DNA of 64,000 bases from Climacium dendroides. Its lineage: Eukaryota; Streptophyta; Bryopsida; Hypnales; Climaciaceae. Both the position numbers and the translations under genes were made by a program. Shown here piece by piece: positions 46,951 through 57,350 of the stretch. Under the pieces are notes generated by a model. The model saw nothing but the letters and a program-made list of their open reading frames with translations, was not told where the DNA came from and did no database searches. Location of the stretch: NCBI GenBank assembly GCA_950106755.1, contig OX467083.1:50668555-50732554 (forward strand), read 5' to 3'. Every line of letters begins with the position of its first letter. The stretch's first letter is position 1.

Positions 46951-48060
46951 TTAATCATACCATCGGGGAGCCGAGAGTTAGACTAGGATTGAGATCTTCA
47001 AAGACTTCCAAGAGGTTCCGGTTCCGGTCCTAACTTTCTTACTGACCGGATTGCTATTATCTGGTTTGAGATGATAACATCCGGTTTTCCGTTACATCCG
47101 GGTAGGACTTGACACCTTAAAGTTGATTTTTGCGAAAAATACTTAGGTAAACTAAAAAAAATCACTGGATTGCCTTGCCACATCTTACTACGTTTGATGT
47201 GGTAAGGATATTTATGCCTAGACTACACATATGATAGCTTTGTAAGGCCTCAACCTCTTTAATTGAGCCTTTGTTGATTTGATTTGTGATCTCTGCAACT
47301 CTAAATACAGCCTAGTCACTCCAGGTCACTCTCTAATTCAAGGTCACTCCAGGTCACTTTCAGTTTTGGTTGAAAGAGCACTTTGAACATATATACTTTC
47401 AGATGCATTGACATGTGAATGTAAACAGTAAGCACACTTCAACACCAATTAGCATGAATGAATCAAATACATAACATTAGAATTGAAAGTCATACTTTGA
47501 ATTAGAGGCCATATGAAGAATGTGTTTAAAAACACAAAGCCAAAGTGAATCAAAGTACGGAATGTGCAAAGTACTGAAAATGTGCCTCAATGTCAAAATG
47601 TGAACAAGAAGAAATGACTGCCAACAACGAAAAAACTACGGCCGCAACACCCTGCTACATTTCTGATACACTTACGCATCTAAAAAAACACATTTAGTGT
47701 AACATTCGCCACACAAAATTCCTGCATCCATTCGCATTCTGGGGTCATTTTTAGAGTGAAGATATGCTCTTAAGGCATCTTGTTATGCAAAGAATGATTG
47801 CATAAATTTCCCTTGAGCCAAGGCTATTTCTAACGTGCATAAACTTCACTTCAAACGACTTTGAAGTACCCATGCAATCTGTTAAGGAGTAGAGAAAGTG
47901 GTACCTTCAGAAATGCACCCCAACCTGCCACATTTGATTGGACTAGTAGCACCTACAAATCATTACGCAAGAAATACAAAATGAGAAAAGTATTGAAGCT
48001 CCGAATCTCCCAAACTGGCGTTGGCCACTTCCATGATTGAAATCCCTTCTTGTATCAACT
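46951..48060. other. Spacer with short CAGGTCACTC repeats
   Basis: No gene. CCAGGTCACT occurs several times between 47315 and 47365 in a short tandem pattern. Confidence 0.4.
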
Positions 48061-48502
48061 CTCGTGCATCTTGGGAGTCAATGGAGCGACCCTACCCTTC
48101 GGAGCAAAGGATTGAGGATGATCAACATATTGCACATCGTTATGTCTGTACCAATTCTTCACATGGCTGTTGCTAACCAAGTGCTTCCATCTGAAATTGT
48201 TGTGCTGGTGGCGTAGCTTCATCATGTAGTCGGCGACTTTTACACGCTGTTTCTTCTTCCTTGGAATGCAATGGTAAAATATAAATGTCTACAACAATGT
48301 CATTCAATGATTCCATTTTCTGTCATTTTCTGCACCGCTCCTCGTTCTTCCAGAACTGAAATGGCCACTCTAATGCTGCTTTCTCCTCCAAACGCAGCCT
48401 AAGTGATGCATAGGTTTCATCTTCAAATACTTTGACCTTGCTGTAAAACGTTGGAATACCAAAATCGGCCTCCATTGTCCACATCTTCACCGAAGTCGCC
48501 AT
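48060..48502 (-). pseudogene. Broken small gene, unrecognised
   Basis: From the ATG at 48502 the frame MATSVKMWTMEADFGIPTF continues to KNEERCRK and a TGA, after which the same frame goes on for about 15 codons to a possible splice donor region. A second segment (about 48276-48067) reads IPRKKKQRVKVADY...KWYRH-like and ends HES. The first part has a ubiquitin-like feel (strand, VFEDETYASLRLRLEEKA helix), but I cannot name a family. The TGA is one step from CGA. An AAACCCTAA-rich leader and a tandem repeat lie just upstream, so it looks like another repeat-borne gene. Confidence 0.35.
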
Positions 48503-48837
48503 GACTTGATTTCCCAATCCTAAACCCTATCCCAATCCAACTCTAAGCATGTAAGTAGTGCTTTGATATGATGAGCAACTTGGCAGAAGGAGTGATTCTA
48601 AAACCCTAAACCATCACAGAATTTCATGAAAAGTTGAAAACGTCTAAATCGGTAGGCCTAAAGCTGCAGAATGGAAAGAACAGAGCACTTGAAGCTTACT
48701 TAAAACCTCGCAGAATTCGCCCCAGCCCCAAGCACCTCGAAGTCTTCAAACTCCGTTCGAAGAATTACCGGGACAGCTTCTACTCCAAAACCGCTTCACA
48801 CATCGCACGCACACACACCTCCGATAAGCAACTAAAC

Positions 48838-49160
48838 CCTAAAATACACAAGTACGCCTCCAACAAAAGAAACTGAAAATACACAATTGGACCTCTATTC
48901 AAGCAGTAGAACTCACCGGCTATCCTAAAATCCTAAGTCTCTGGATCTCAAATCGCACCTTCATCTACTGAATTGGAGATAGGCATAAGCAATCCGACAA
49001 GCAATACAATTCTAAAATGCACAAGTACGTCTTTGACAACACAAACTCAAAACGCACAATTGGACCTCCGTTCGAGCAGCAGAACTCAACCGCTGATACT
49101 CCAAAATCCTAGGTCTGGATATCAAATCGCACCTTCATCCACTGATTTGGAAAGACTACA
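48838..49160. repeat. Two tandem copies of about 174 bp
   Basis: CTAAAATACACAAGTACG (48838) and CTAAAATGCACAAGTACG (49012) start two units that share ACACAATTGGACCTC, AGCAGTAGAACTCA/AGCAGCAGAACTCA, AAATCGCACCTTCATC and CTGATTTGG-type ends. They sit upstream of the minus-strand broken gene at 48060-48502. Confidence 0.75.
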
Positions 49161-49162
49161 GT

Positions 49163-50520
49163 TGTCACAGCACAGGGTAAGTGAAATTCCCTATTATGCT
49201 CACAAAAACCTCTTTAAAGCATAACAAAGTGACTCTAAAGATCGAACTCAAGAGACTTTGTGAAGTGTTTCGTGTTACTAGGTGGTTTGGGGGAAATTCT
49301 CAATTCAAGTACTCTTCTTTCTCACTGTTAACCCTTTTCTCCCAAAACCCGAACAATTCCTTTTTATTACTGTCTGCTAATCCGGTCTATATTACTACCC
49401 GATCCAAATTAGAATCCATTCACACCACCAACTAAAACCCAACCGGAACTCACACTCCCGACCGGATCTTTATTACTACATCCGAGAACCTCATTCTTCT
49501 CGATTTCAGTTCCGGTTTCGCTTAACCTCTATTGGCACTTCAGAGGGGTCTGCCACTTGTCCTCAGAGAGGTAGGCCCTCCTTTCCTTCCGGTCTTTATA
49601 GTGATGGAAGATTCACTCAGCTAATCTATCTTCCTATTCTAACAAGATCCGGTTTGATCTTTTACATCAAACTAGGAATGATTCTAGTTTGTAGGTCACA
49701 CAAAAATCCCTCATACGATCCTTACTAACTACAACGACCTTAATGTTTTCTCAGATCCGTATGAAACTAAGGTGGCTACAAGTGTGTCCGCCCATACCAG
49801 TGCAATCTAGAGTTCTTCTGTTTACTATTTCAGATGGCGAGACCTCTTAAGTGATCAGAGGCTAATCCAAATATCCCATCTAAGGCCATATTTGTTACAT
49901 TGAGACTTTTGGTAGTCTCATTTTATCCTCGACTCGAAGATATGATAAGTTGAGATTTCAATGTATTAATATATATAAAAACCTTTGATTTCCCAAAGGT
50001 TCCAAGCTCATCTTATCCTTGACTCGAGGATAAATTACTATAATTATTTTAGGCTTGTAGTCTCAAAATGTGCAGATTGTCTCATTTTAACGAATAAGGC
50101 CATATCTAGTAGCTCTAGCGCAGTTTGAGAATCCTCTTTCTTACTACCTAGCCTAACATTGGCTATCTCACCCGGAATAATGAACTCTAAATCTACTGAG
50201 GTGTCTTGACTCACTCCCAACGCTTACAACCTGTCCATATGCACATGCAATCACAAGAAGACACCAAGGGGAGAAGCTTCTCTACAATCCACTCATCTAT
50301 ACTCAATCTCTCCCTCCCTCATCCGGCCAGTCCTTGGGAAGACAAGGAAAAACAATAGAAAATACAAAGGAGACAGCATGTGCAAGAAAAAGAACTCCTC
50401 GTCTCAGTCTTCAGACTTAAATTATATACAGAATTTACAGAAAGTGTCCCCGGAAATCCGGCACTGATCCGGCCGAGATTTTCGGATCTGAACTTTTCCT
50501 ATCTTTCTGGGATAAAGTCT
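49163..50520. repeat. Direct repeat A, right copy, split by a MITE
   Basis: Homologous to 45728-46850 in the same orientation. Relative to that copy it holds an extra 218-bp insertion (the MITE at 49884-50101). Removing the insertion restores an alignable site, which reads CCATCTAGTAGCTCTAG here and CCACCCAGGAGTTCTAG in the other copy. Confidence 0.6.
49884..50101. mobile_element. MITE carrying two GGATAA palindromes
   Basis: The terminal repeats are GGCCATATTTGTTACATTGA at the left and, inverted, GGCCTTATTCGTTAAAATGA at the right, both then GAC: 23 bp with four or five differences. Inside are two palindromes of the 7.3-8.1 kb family (TTATCCTCGACTCGAAGATA at about 49923 and CTTATCCTTGACTCGAGGAT at 50012). 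The right end equals that at 33961-33983. The GGCCTTRTTYG-like ends recall Tourist/PIF-Harbinger MITEs, but the target duplication is ambiguous (CTA or TCTA fit best), so the superfamily is open. Confidence 0.8.
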
Positions 50521-50648
50521 GATCTAACAAAATTTCCTATCTCTAAACTCCTAACTACCTACTCATTCTAAGAGGGTCTACCACTATCTGGAGTAGCTAT
50601 AGGTGAGAGATCACTCAAGTTCTTACTCTTATCTCCCCCTTTTGGAAC

Positions 50649-52211
50649 TCATTCTGGTTCTACAGGAGAAATCATCCATGTCATCGTCCGCGGAGCCACT
50701 GAAGTGGAAGTTCTTCCTCCCTCCTTCTCCTTTGAGACTGGAGTCTCAAACTTCCCATTTAGGATCTCCACATCATCGAACTCATCTGGGATCGAAATCC
50801 CAGATAGAGAGACCAATCCACTCTGGAACTTCCGGATGTTTTTCGCCAACTCTTTTGCGTCTTTCCGGAATTCCTTCATGGTTTCCTCTACCTCTCTAGC
50901 AAAGTTAGCTAAGATGCGGCCAATTTGGGTACTAGAAGGTTTCTGGTCCTTGTGCGTTCCCTCATCGAAAAGCTTAGCCTTTGCCATCACGTCACTAGAT
51001 GCCCCTACTACTGCGGTCATCCGGTCGATTGCCTCCCTCGTCTCCTCTTGCAGAGACATCGCAATCTTTACCTCCTCGCGATTGGTCTCCAAGTCTTTCC
51101 GGAAGACTTGGATCTCCCCTCGCAGCCGGATCACCAACTCATCCATCTCCCGTTGGTTAATGTTTTGCTTTAGCAACCTTTCTTCTAATTCTCGAACATC
51201 GTTAGGGTTGTTGATGCAGTTCGCCACTGCTTCCGGTAGCGCACTAGTTGGAGTACTTCCCACCAAGTCCGCCACTTCACGAAGAGTGGTGGTCTTGATT
51301 TCCCAATCCGCTCTCACTGCACTAAGAATCCGGATTAGGTCGTTATACGGACCCGTCAGGTCCATCATCTGAGACATTGGAGTGGGTCTTTGCTTGACCA
51401 CCTCCACTGGCTCCTGCTTCTTCGGGACGATCGGCTCCATTAGTTCCGGTCCTTTGTCCTTGTGAGGCACTGAAGGAGAGCCCCTTAGATTGGGCGTCCA
51501 CTTGATCCTCCTCCGGTTGAGAGGAGCTTCCTCTTCCTCCTCTTCCTCTTCCTCTAACCAAGCCGTCTTCTTAGGGTTTTCATCCTTATCTTCTAGTTCC
51601 GGGCTATCCGGTTCTGTCTTGGATTCTTCATCCGATCCACCGCACGTCCGAAGAGCCATTTGAGCTCTCCACTCCTTGTTCTCCTCTGAAGTTAGGAGAC
51701 TCTAGTTCTTATACAAGTGGAAAAAGTAGTGGCATACCGAAGTAGCCCTATTCTTTCCCACATTTGAAACCAGAACATTCACCAGCGTGTGAATGTAGCC
51801 CGCCTAATCCATCTTCTTTTCCTCGCTCAGGGCTCCGAAAATGGCGTTCCCGATCGTAGAGGTCACCCGGGTGGGGTTTTCCGGATGCAGGATGGGCACC
51901 AAGAATTCGAGCAACCGCCGGTGTCGTGTGTTGAGACAATCTTCAATGGCAAACCCGTCCTTGGCGTTGGCCGCTCCCTTGAACTTCCCGCGCACGAAGT
52001 CTCCCTTCTGGCTGGCCTGCGCTGTATCGCCTTCCTCGAATTCATAAACTCTCCTCCAAATCTCCCGTGTCCACATGGGCGGAGCCGATCGAAGGGAGTT
52101 ATCAAACTGGTTAGGGGCTCCTTCTATGAGCTCCCTAACTATGGCTTCACTCCGGAAGCCCTAGGGTTTCCCAAAGAAACCTGCACATCCCATGGCGGAG
52201 AGGTCTTCCAT
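50649..52211 (-). pseudogene. Gag-like coiled-coil gene, minus-strand copy with three TAG stops
   Basis: One frame of 521 codons runs from an ATG at 52211 to a TAA or TAG at 50649 with only three internal stops, all TAG (near 52163, 51808 and 51716). The part after the last stop is open for 336 codons from an ATG at 51659. It contains an acidic run (51530-51560), a Pro-rich part and a long coiled coil (about residues 150-290 of that open part). The N-terminal region has helices ending LEFLVPILHP...NAIFGAL, recalling 'putative plant transposon protein' ORFs. It aligns with the plus-strand copy at 42785-43908. No enzyme domain is seen. Likely an LTR-element structural protein. Confidence 0.55.
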
Positions 52212-53006
52212 TAACTCTGCTCTCTCCCACTCGTTACTGGGTTCTAAAGGCGCCACCTTTCTCACCCTGATTTCTATCTTGTATACACTCGTCTGTCCCT
52301 AATTCCTAGTGTGCTTTAACTGTGGCATCCGTCTCCTCACCAAATGACTACCTCACTTCTCTCTTGGTTGCACGTCCCGTTCTCTTACAGTTCACTCCTC
52401 GGTCTCAACTGAGTTATCTCCTGTGCCAATCCTCACACAGACTTTCACGACGCTCACTCGTCCTCAATCGGCCGCTCTCAAAGATACGCAACCAAATCCT
52501 CTCTACTATCAGTGCAAAGGAAACTCAATCACCCTCGCAGAAGAAAACAGATTTATAGAAGCTCACACACTCACAGACACCTTCACCCTTGCAAATACAA
52601 AAATTCACAACACGCTCGTGCACTCTCACAGACAAAAATAACAGAAAGCGTGGCAAGTACGCGAGCGCTCCCAAGTGCAAATGATAGTCCAAACCCTAAA
52701 GCAGTCTCTTTTGTACCCTAGAAACCTAATCATTACTTTTTTTCCGATTTTCAGGGCGCAGATTCCAGATTCGTTCCTCTGGTCATGGGACTAGACCGGA
52801 TTCGTTTTCGATATCCGTTTACTCCATATTCCAGTTCGTTTAAGGCTTGTTTTCATAGTCTTCCTAACTTTTAGCTTTTCTTTTCTTTCTGTACCAATCC
52901 AGGTATACTTTTTCCGGATTCCGTGTTTCAAAACACAATAGAGAGAAAAAATCAAAAAGTTAGGTTGCGACAACAGTATACTCTTGTAATGCCCCACCGA
53001 GGTCTC
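52212..53006. other. Leader-like spacer upstream of the gag-like gene
   Basis: C/T-rich DNA with TCTCTT and CACTC words, as in transcribed leaders read from the minus strand. No gene and no matching LTR pair found. Confidence 0.35.
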
Positions 53007-53067
53007 CTCTGACGTAGTACTGTATTGTAGCTCTGGCGTAGTACTATACTGTAATTCTGACGTAGTA
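53007..53067. repeat. Short tandem repeat, three units of about 22 bp
   Basis: Three units of the form CTGACGTAGTACTGTATTGTA, CTGGCGTAGTACTATACTGT and CTGACGTAGTAC (first unit abbreviated by one base in the count) follow each other with one or two differences. Confidence 0.7.
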
Positions 53068-53516
53068 CAAACAGACCCTACTAAATACAATTCCTTGGAT
53101 CCAATTCTCTTGCCCCTAAATTACATGTACCTAAAAATGAATGGATCATATTTTTTGGGTACCTACATTTCCTATAAAGAACTTGTCACTTTACATGTCC
53201 CCTACTTTATATGTAATTTTTTTATAAATATTTATAAATATTACCCCAAATGAAATAAATCCACCCTATGTTCCGTCGCACGTGTGTTTCTAAAATGCAG
53301 GAAGTGTCCCTCCCAAGACTTTGGCTAAATTTTGATAATATAAAGGCTAATTAAACCTTCACAATCTATATTTTTTTCTTTTTGGCTTGGGAACACCTTC
53401 AATTTCTATCTAATTAAGTATTGACAGTGATATAAATTCTATGCCTTGCCTCTATTTTTCCCAAGCATATATAATTTGAAATTTCGGTGAAAATTACTCT
53501 TCCTCTCTAGAATTTG

Positions 53517-54808
53517 TGTCACACCCTTATCTTCTTCGGGTGCCCAATGAACCTTAGTACACAAGGGAGGACCTTGGGGTGACTTTCCCAAGCCTTGCAA
53601 TAGACTAGAAAGGGAGATTAGAGAGACTCCCGATCAAACAGGGCGCAATGATGTCCTGGTTTTGAAGTAGAAGGTAGAGTGTAATACATGCTTGAAAATC
53701 TCTTGACAACATTCTTCTAATGGCGCAAATAACGCGTGATTCAAAGTTGTGAGCTAAAAGTTATGGCCGTTCAAAGTTGACTAGGTCCTTGTGGCGCCAG
53801 GACACTTGAGGGCTAGGTGTGAGGGGTTCTTAATGAATTCCATAAGAAAGTATGGCATGCAGCATATCATTAGAAAGATATAAATACAAGGAACTTAGAA
53901 TGACAAGCATTATGAGGTTTTAAGACATGAGTTAAAAATTATAGCCAATAGAAAAGCCGTGGTGAAAGCGTGACGCCTCCCCTAGTGAATCCGAATCTTT
54001 AGAGGGCTATAACTTTGCAAGAACTTGTCCGAATGGGATGAGTGAGCAGTCCATCGGCATTTGCTTGTTGCGTAGATGTCTAAAATGGGATTGCGTATTG
54101 GATTTGGTACTTTGAGCGCGAAGTTACCTCGATTGAAAGTTCAGGAGTCCAAACGGTGACGTAACTTGGCGATTTGAGTTGAATTGGGTGGTCTTTCACA
54201 ACCCAAGGTTATCCAAGGACTCCCTTTGATCTAGGACGGGGGGGTCTGTCGAATACCGCAGAGAGTACTATAGGAGGGGTTGGTCTCCTTTTTTTCTCCC
54301 TCTTGAAACCTTAATAAGTCTTGCTGACTCATAATTGGTGGTGGTGACTTCACCACCACTTCAAGGCACCATGGGACACTTGTGTGTATCTTATAGTATC
54401 GATTGGGTGGAGTCCTGTTTCTTGCTAAGCCTCTTTGGATGTGTCCTGAGTTATGAGTGCCGATTACCTTTAGTGGATGAGTAGCAAATGCAAAAAAGGT
54501 TAACATGGTGTGGTGTGACACTCAAGGGCGGTTAGAACCATGGTGAGTAGTGTCACCATGGGTCCTTGTACATTAAGGTGGAAGTTCCGCCCCATGTTAC
54601 TAAGTGACATGCCCGGTGTCACGATGGGAGTGTGTGCTAGTAGTCCCGGTAACTGGGATTTGATAGAATGAGTTGGAAATGTGAACTAACATTGTATTTG
54701 CTTGGCATGTGTAGTATTAGGCAATTTGTGACCAAGTGATGCTGTAAGCGGGTTGTGGTGAACCTAGTGAACTGTTGGAAGCTATAAAGTGTCATTTGGG
54801 TCGCAATA
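53517..54808. mobile_element. Solo-LTR-like element, 1.29 kb
   Basis: It starts TGTCACACCC and ends GGGTCGCAATA, which is one or two changes from the GGGTCGCGACA end of its relative at 34150-34990. ATTTG before and GTTTG after may be a worn 5-bp target duplication. No internal coding region or second LTR is present, so a solo LTR fits. There is no ORF of interest. Confidence 0.6.
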
Positions 54809-57210
54809 GTTTGCTAGCAATCTCTTGCTCTTTCAATGGTTCCAATTTTAAAATAAAAACTCAAAATTGGGGCCCTTAGACATCATCCCAGAGTTTTGAA
54901 TTTTGTGAACCAGATGGTATGTTGATACATAAATTAACTAGTCAATCAAGCAACCCGCCTAATCTAGATGCCCACTATACCAATCTTACAGGCCCTGGAG
55001 GCCTTCCGACCTAGCTGGTCAGCAGTGGTTTCTGGTTGGCGGGGTTCGAGCTAACTGGCCTTTGTTCAAATTTCTATTCCTTTGTTTTGGACTCCAAAAT
55101 CCTTAGCCGTTGCCTGCCAATTTTTGTTTTTTTAATTCCTAAAATTTGAGATTAAAACCAACGCCAAGGTCTTCTATTGGGGATCCTTTTAAACAAAACA
55201 AAGATGGAAAATTCTAACTAAAGACGAAGCTTCGTTGTCCAAGGGGTTTAGGCCCAAATTTTAAAACACAAGGAAAAATGTTTTGTTTCAAAAGGAATTT
55301 GGAAAATTCTAACTAGGGTGAAAGTTTTGCCGTATTAAAGGGATTAACCTCAATTTTCCAACACTCTAGAGAATGATGTTGGTATAAAACTTTAAAATTT
55401 TGGCGATAACTTTGTCGTATTAGAGGGGTTATCCTCAAATTTTTAAAGGAAGATGGTAGATGAACACAAATGGGATTTTGAGAACTTTGAATCCCTCTCA
55501 AAGTTTTTCTAAAAATCTATTAAGACTCCACTTGGACCACGTATTCTTCCACGTCTAGATTCCAGGGGGATTTTCTACAACAAGGTTGTGAAATCCCACA
55601 CAAAGAACTTGGTAGAGAATTTTTAGTGTATAGACTCCACTTAAACCACAACCAAGCAAGCTCCAAGGTATTCAAACTAACAACATCGCCAGAATTTAGC
55701 TTAAATATCCTTGGAATTATTACAAAAGACTCAAAAATAAGCAAAGACCTCAAGAATGACTTAAAAAACACAATGGTTAGCAAGCGTTTCAAAGGGACCC
55801 CACGTTCTTTGAAATAGGCTCAAAAGGTGAACAAGAACTTCAAAACAATAATTAGAAGCAAGGCTTCCGCGAGTGGTTCAAAACAAGAGTTTTTTTTGGC
55901 CAAATGGCCAAAATTCCAACAACGTGGCCATGCTTTGCCCAAAGCTTACGAAAAGAAAAGAGGTGCAAAGAGAGAGGAGAAGAGGCCTTTTATATGTTTC
56001 TAAGGCCTCCACCTCTTCCCAATTTACTCTAAACTACCTAAGCAAAATGAAAATGAACTAAATCTAACTATTACTATGCCCAATTCTACCCTATTACTGA
56101 TGTCACTATAACTTTTGGAGAAAAAGTCCAATTGGCAAACAAATTGCGCCATTGGCTTTAGAAGACCCAAAATAGTCTAGGGGACCTCCTACCCCCTTGT
56201 TCAAGCCCAATTTGTGACCAAAAGATAGTGATTTGTAAAGTAGTGAAAAAGGTAGAAAATCTAACTTTTTGGAGTTTAGTTTTTCCAAAAGTTTTGATTG
56301 TTTAGGATTGTTGGAGAGGTACAAGTAAGAAAAGAGTCTAAGTTGACTCCAATTGGACACCATACGCTCCTTGTACACCGGACAACTTGCTCAATATTTG
56401 GTAAAACTGTTAAAAGTCGTTGTCGATGCTGATTTTGGTACTATGGGAGTTGGAATGTTTTGAAATTTGGCGAGGCACTTATTTAAGCTAAAACTAACTA
56501 TCCTAATTTTTAGTGAGATTTTACCAACACCTTGGTAATTTATATGATTTTTTTATTTTTCAATGCCAATAAACACGGTTGACTTCCTAGGTAGTCATCT
56601 TTTGCAATTTAGGAAATTATGAAACTTTTCATGTAGCTTTTAGGAAGCTTCCAAAGGCTAAGTACAAATGCCCGTGTCTACTTTGCAGTCTTCCATATAG
56701 GTATTACATAAATTCTTATCAACTTAATTCCTTTGGAGAGGAATCATTTTTGTGCTAGGAAATCTCTATGAACCAACTTTGTCGATGCGCTCTTGGCATG
56801 CTTTTATATTAGGAATACCTATCTCCACCCTTCAATTGCATGCTTCATATGACTTGTGGATTTTACCTACAAAGGACAATTGGATTTTTTTCCATCTTTT
56901 ACCTATTTGGCAAAAACTCTATGAAAATCTTTTCATAGACATTCCTAACACTTACCAAGCCTTATGTCAACCCATACTACTACTCTCTAGGCCTGGAACA
57001 TGTCATGGGCTTTTTAGGAAAAATTTCAATAAAAAACCAAGTTTGGTGTTTTCCTACTATTGGGCCCAATAAGGCTAAATCCTATTTTAGGGCTTCGTCG
57101 GTGGAGGCTCCCCTGCGCACATGTTCAATTCCGCCACAACCTGCCATGCCAGGAGTAATTCATAGGACGTCCAAAGCCCACAAATTTTACAAATTGTTTA
57201 AGATCAACTT
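54809..57210. other. Repeat-derived spacer, no gene
   Basis: Three worn copies of a phrase of about 95 bp (GGAAAATTCTAACTA...AAGGGGTTTAG...AAATTTTAAAACA) occur between 55206 and 55450. Purine-rich words with AGGTGCAAAGAGAG lie near 55960. No frame resembles a protein. Confidence 0.4.
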
Positions 57211-57216
57211 CATCTT

Positions 57217-57350
57217 CTCATGAGTTTTTATTTTATTTTTAGGTGTTCTTTCAAATTGTGGTCAAGATATTTGTACTTCTCATGAGTTTGTTTTTTTCTC
57301 TTATAGGTGTTCTTTTAAATTGTAGCCAAGAGATTGCACTTCTCATGAGC
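57217..57350. repeat. Tandem repeat, unit of about 62 bp, two copies and a part
   Basis: CTCATGAGTTTTT...TAGGTGTTCTTTCAAATTG begins near 57217 and repeats near 57279 and 57342 (partial), with similar ends (TTTGTACTT, ATTGCACTT). Confidence 0.65.

Noticed and set aside
45728..50520. The two direct repeats as the LTRs of one element
   Set aside because: The segment between them has no polymerase-like coding, and the gag-like genes lie outside it in opposite orientations.
50649..52211. Reassigned TAG codon (TAG read as Gln) as an explanation for the open frame with only TAG stops
   Set aside because: Several other genes in the window end at TAG, and the CP29 and PDIL genes follow the standard code.
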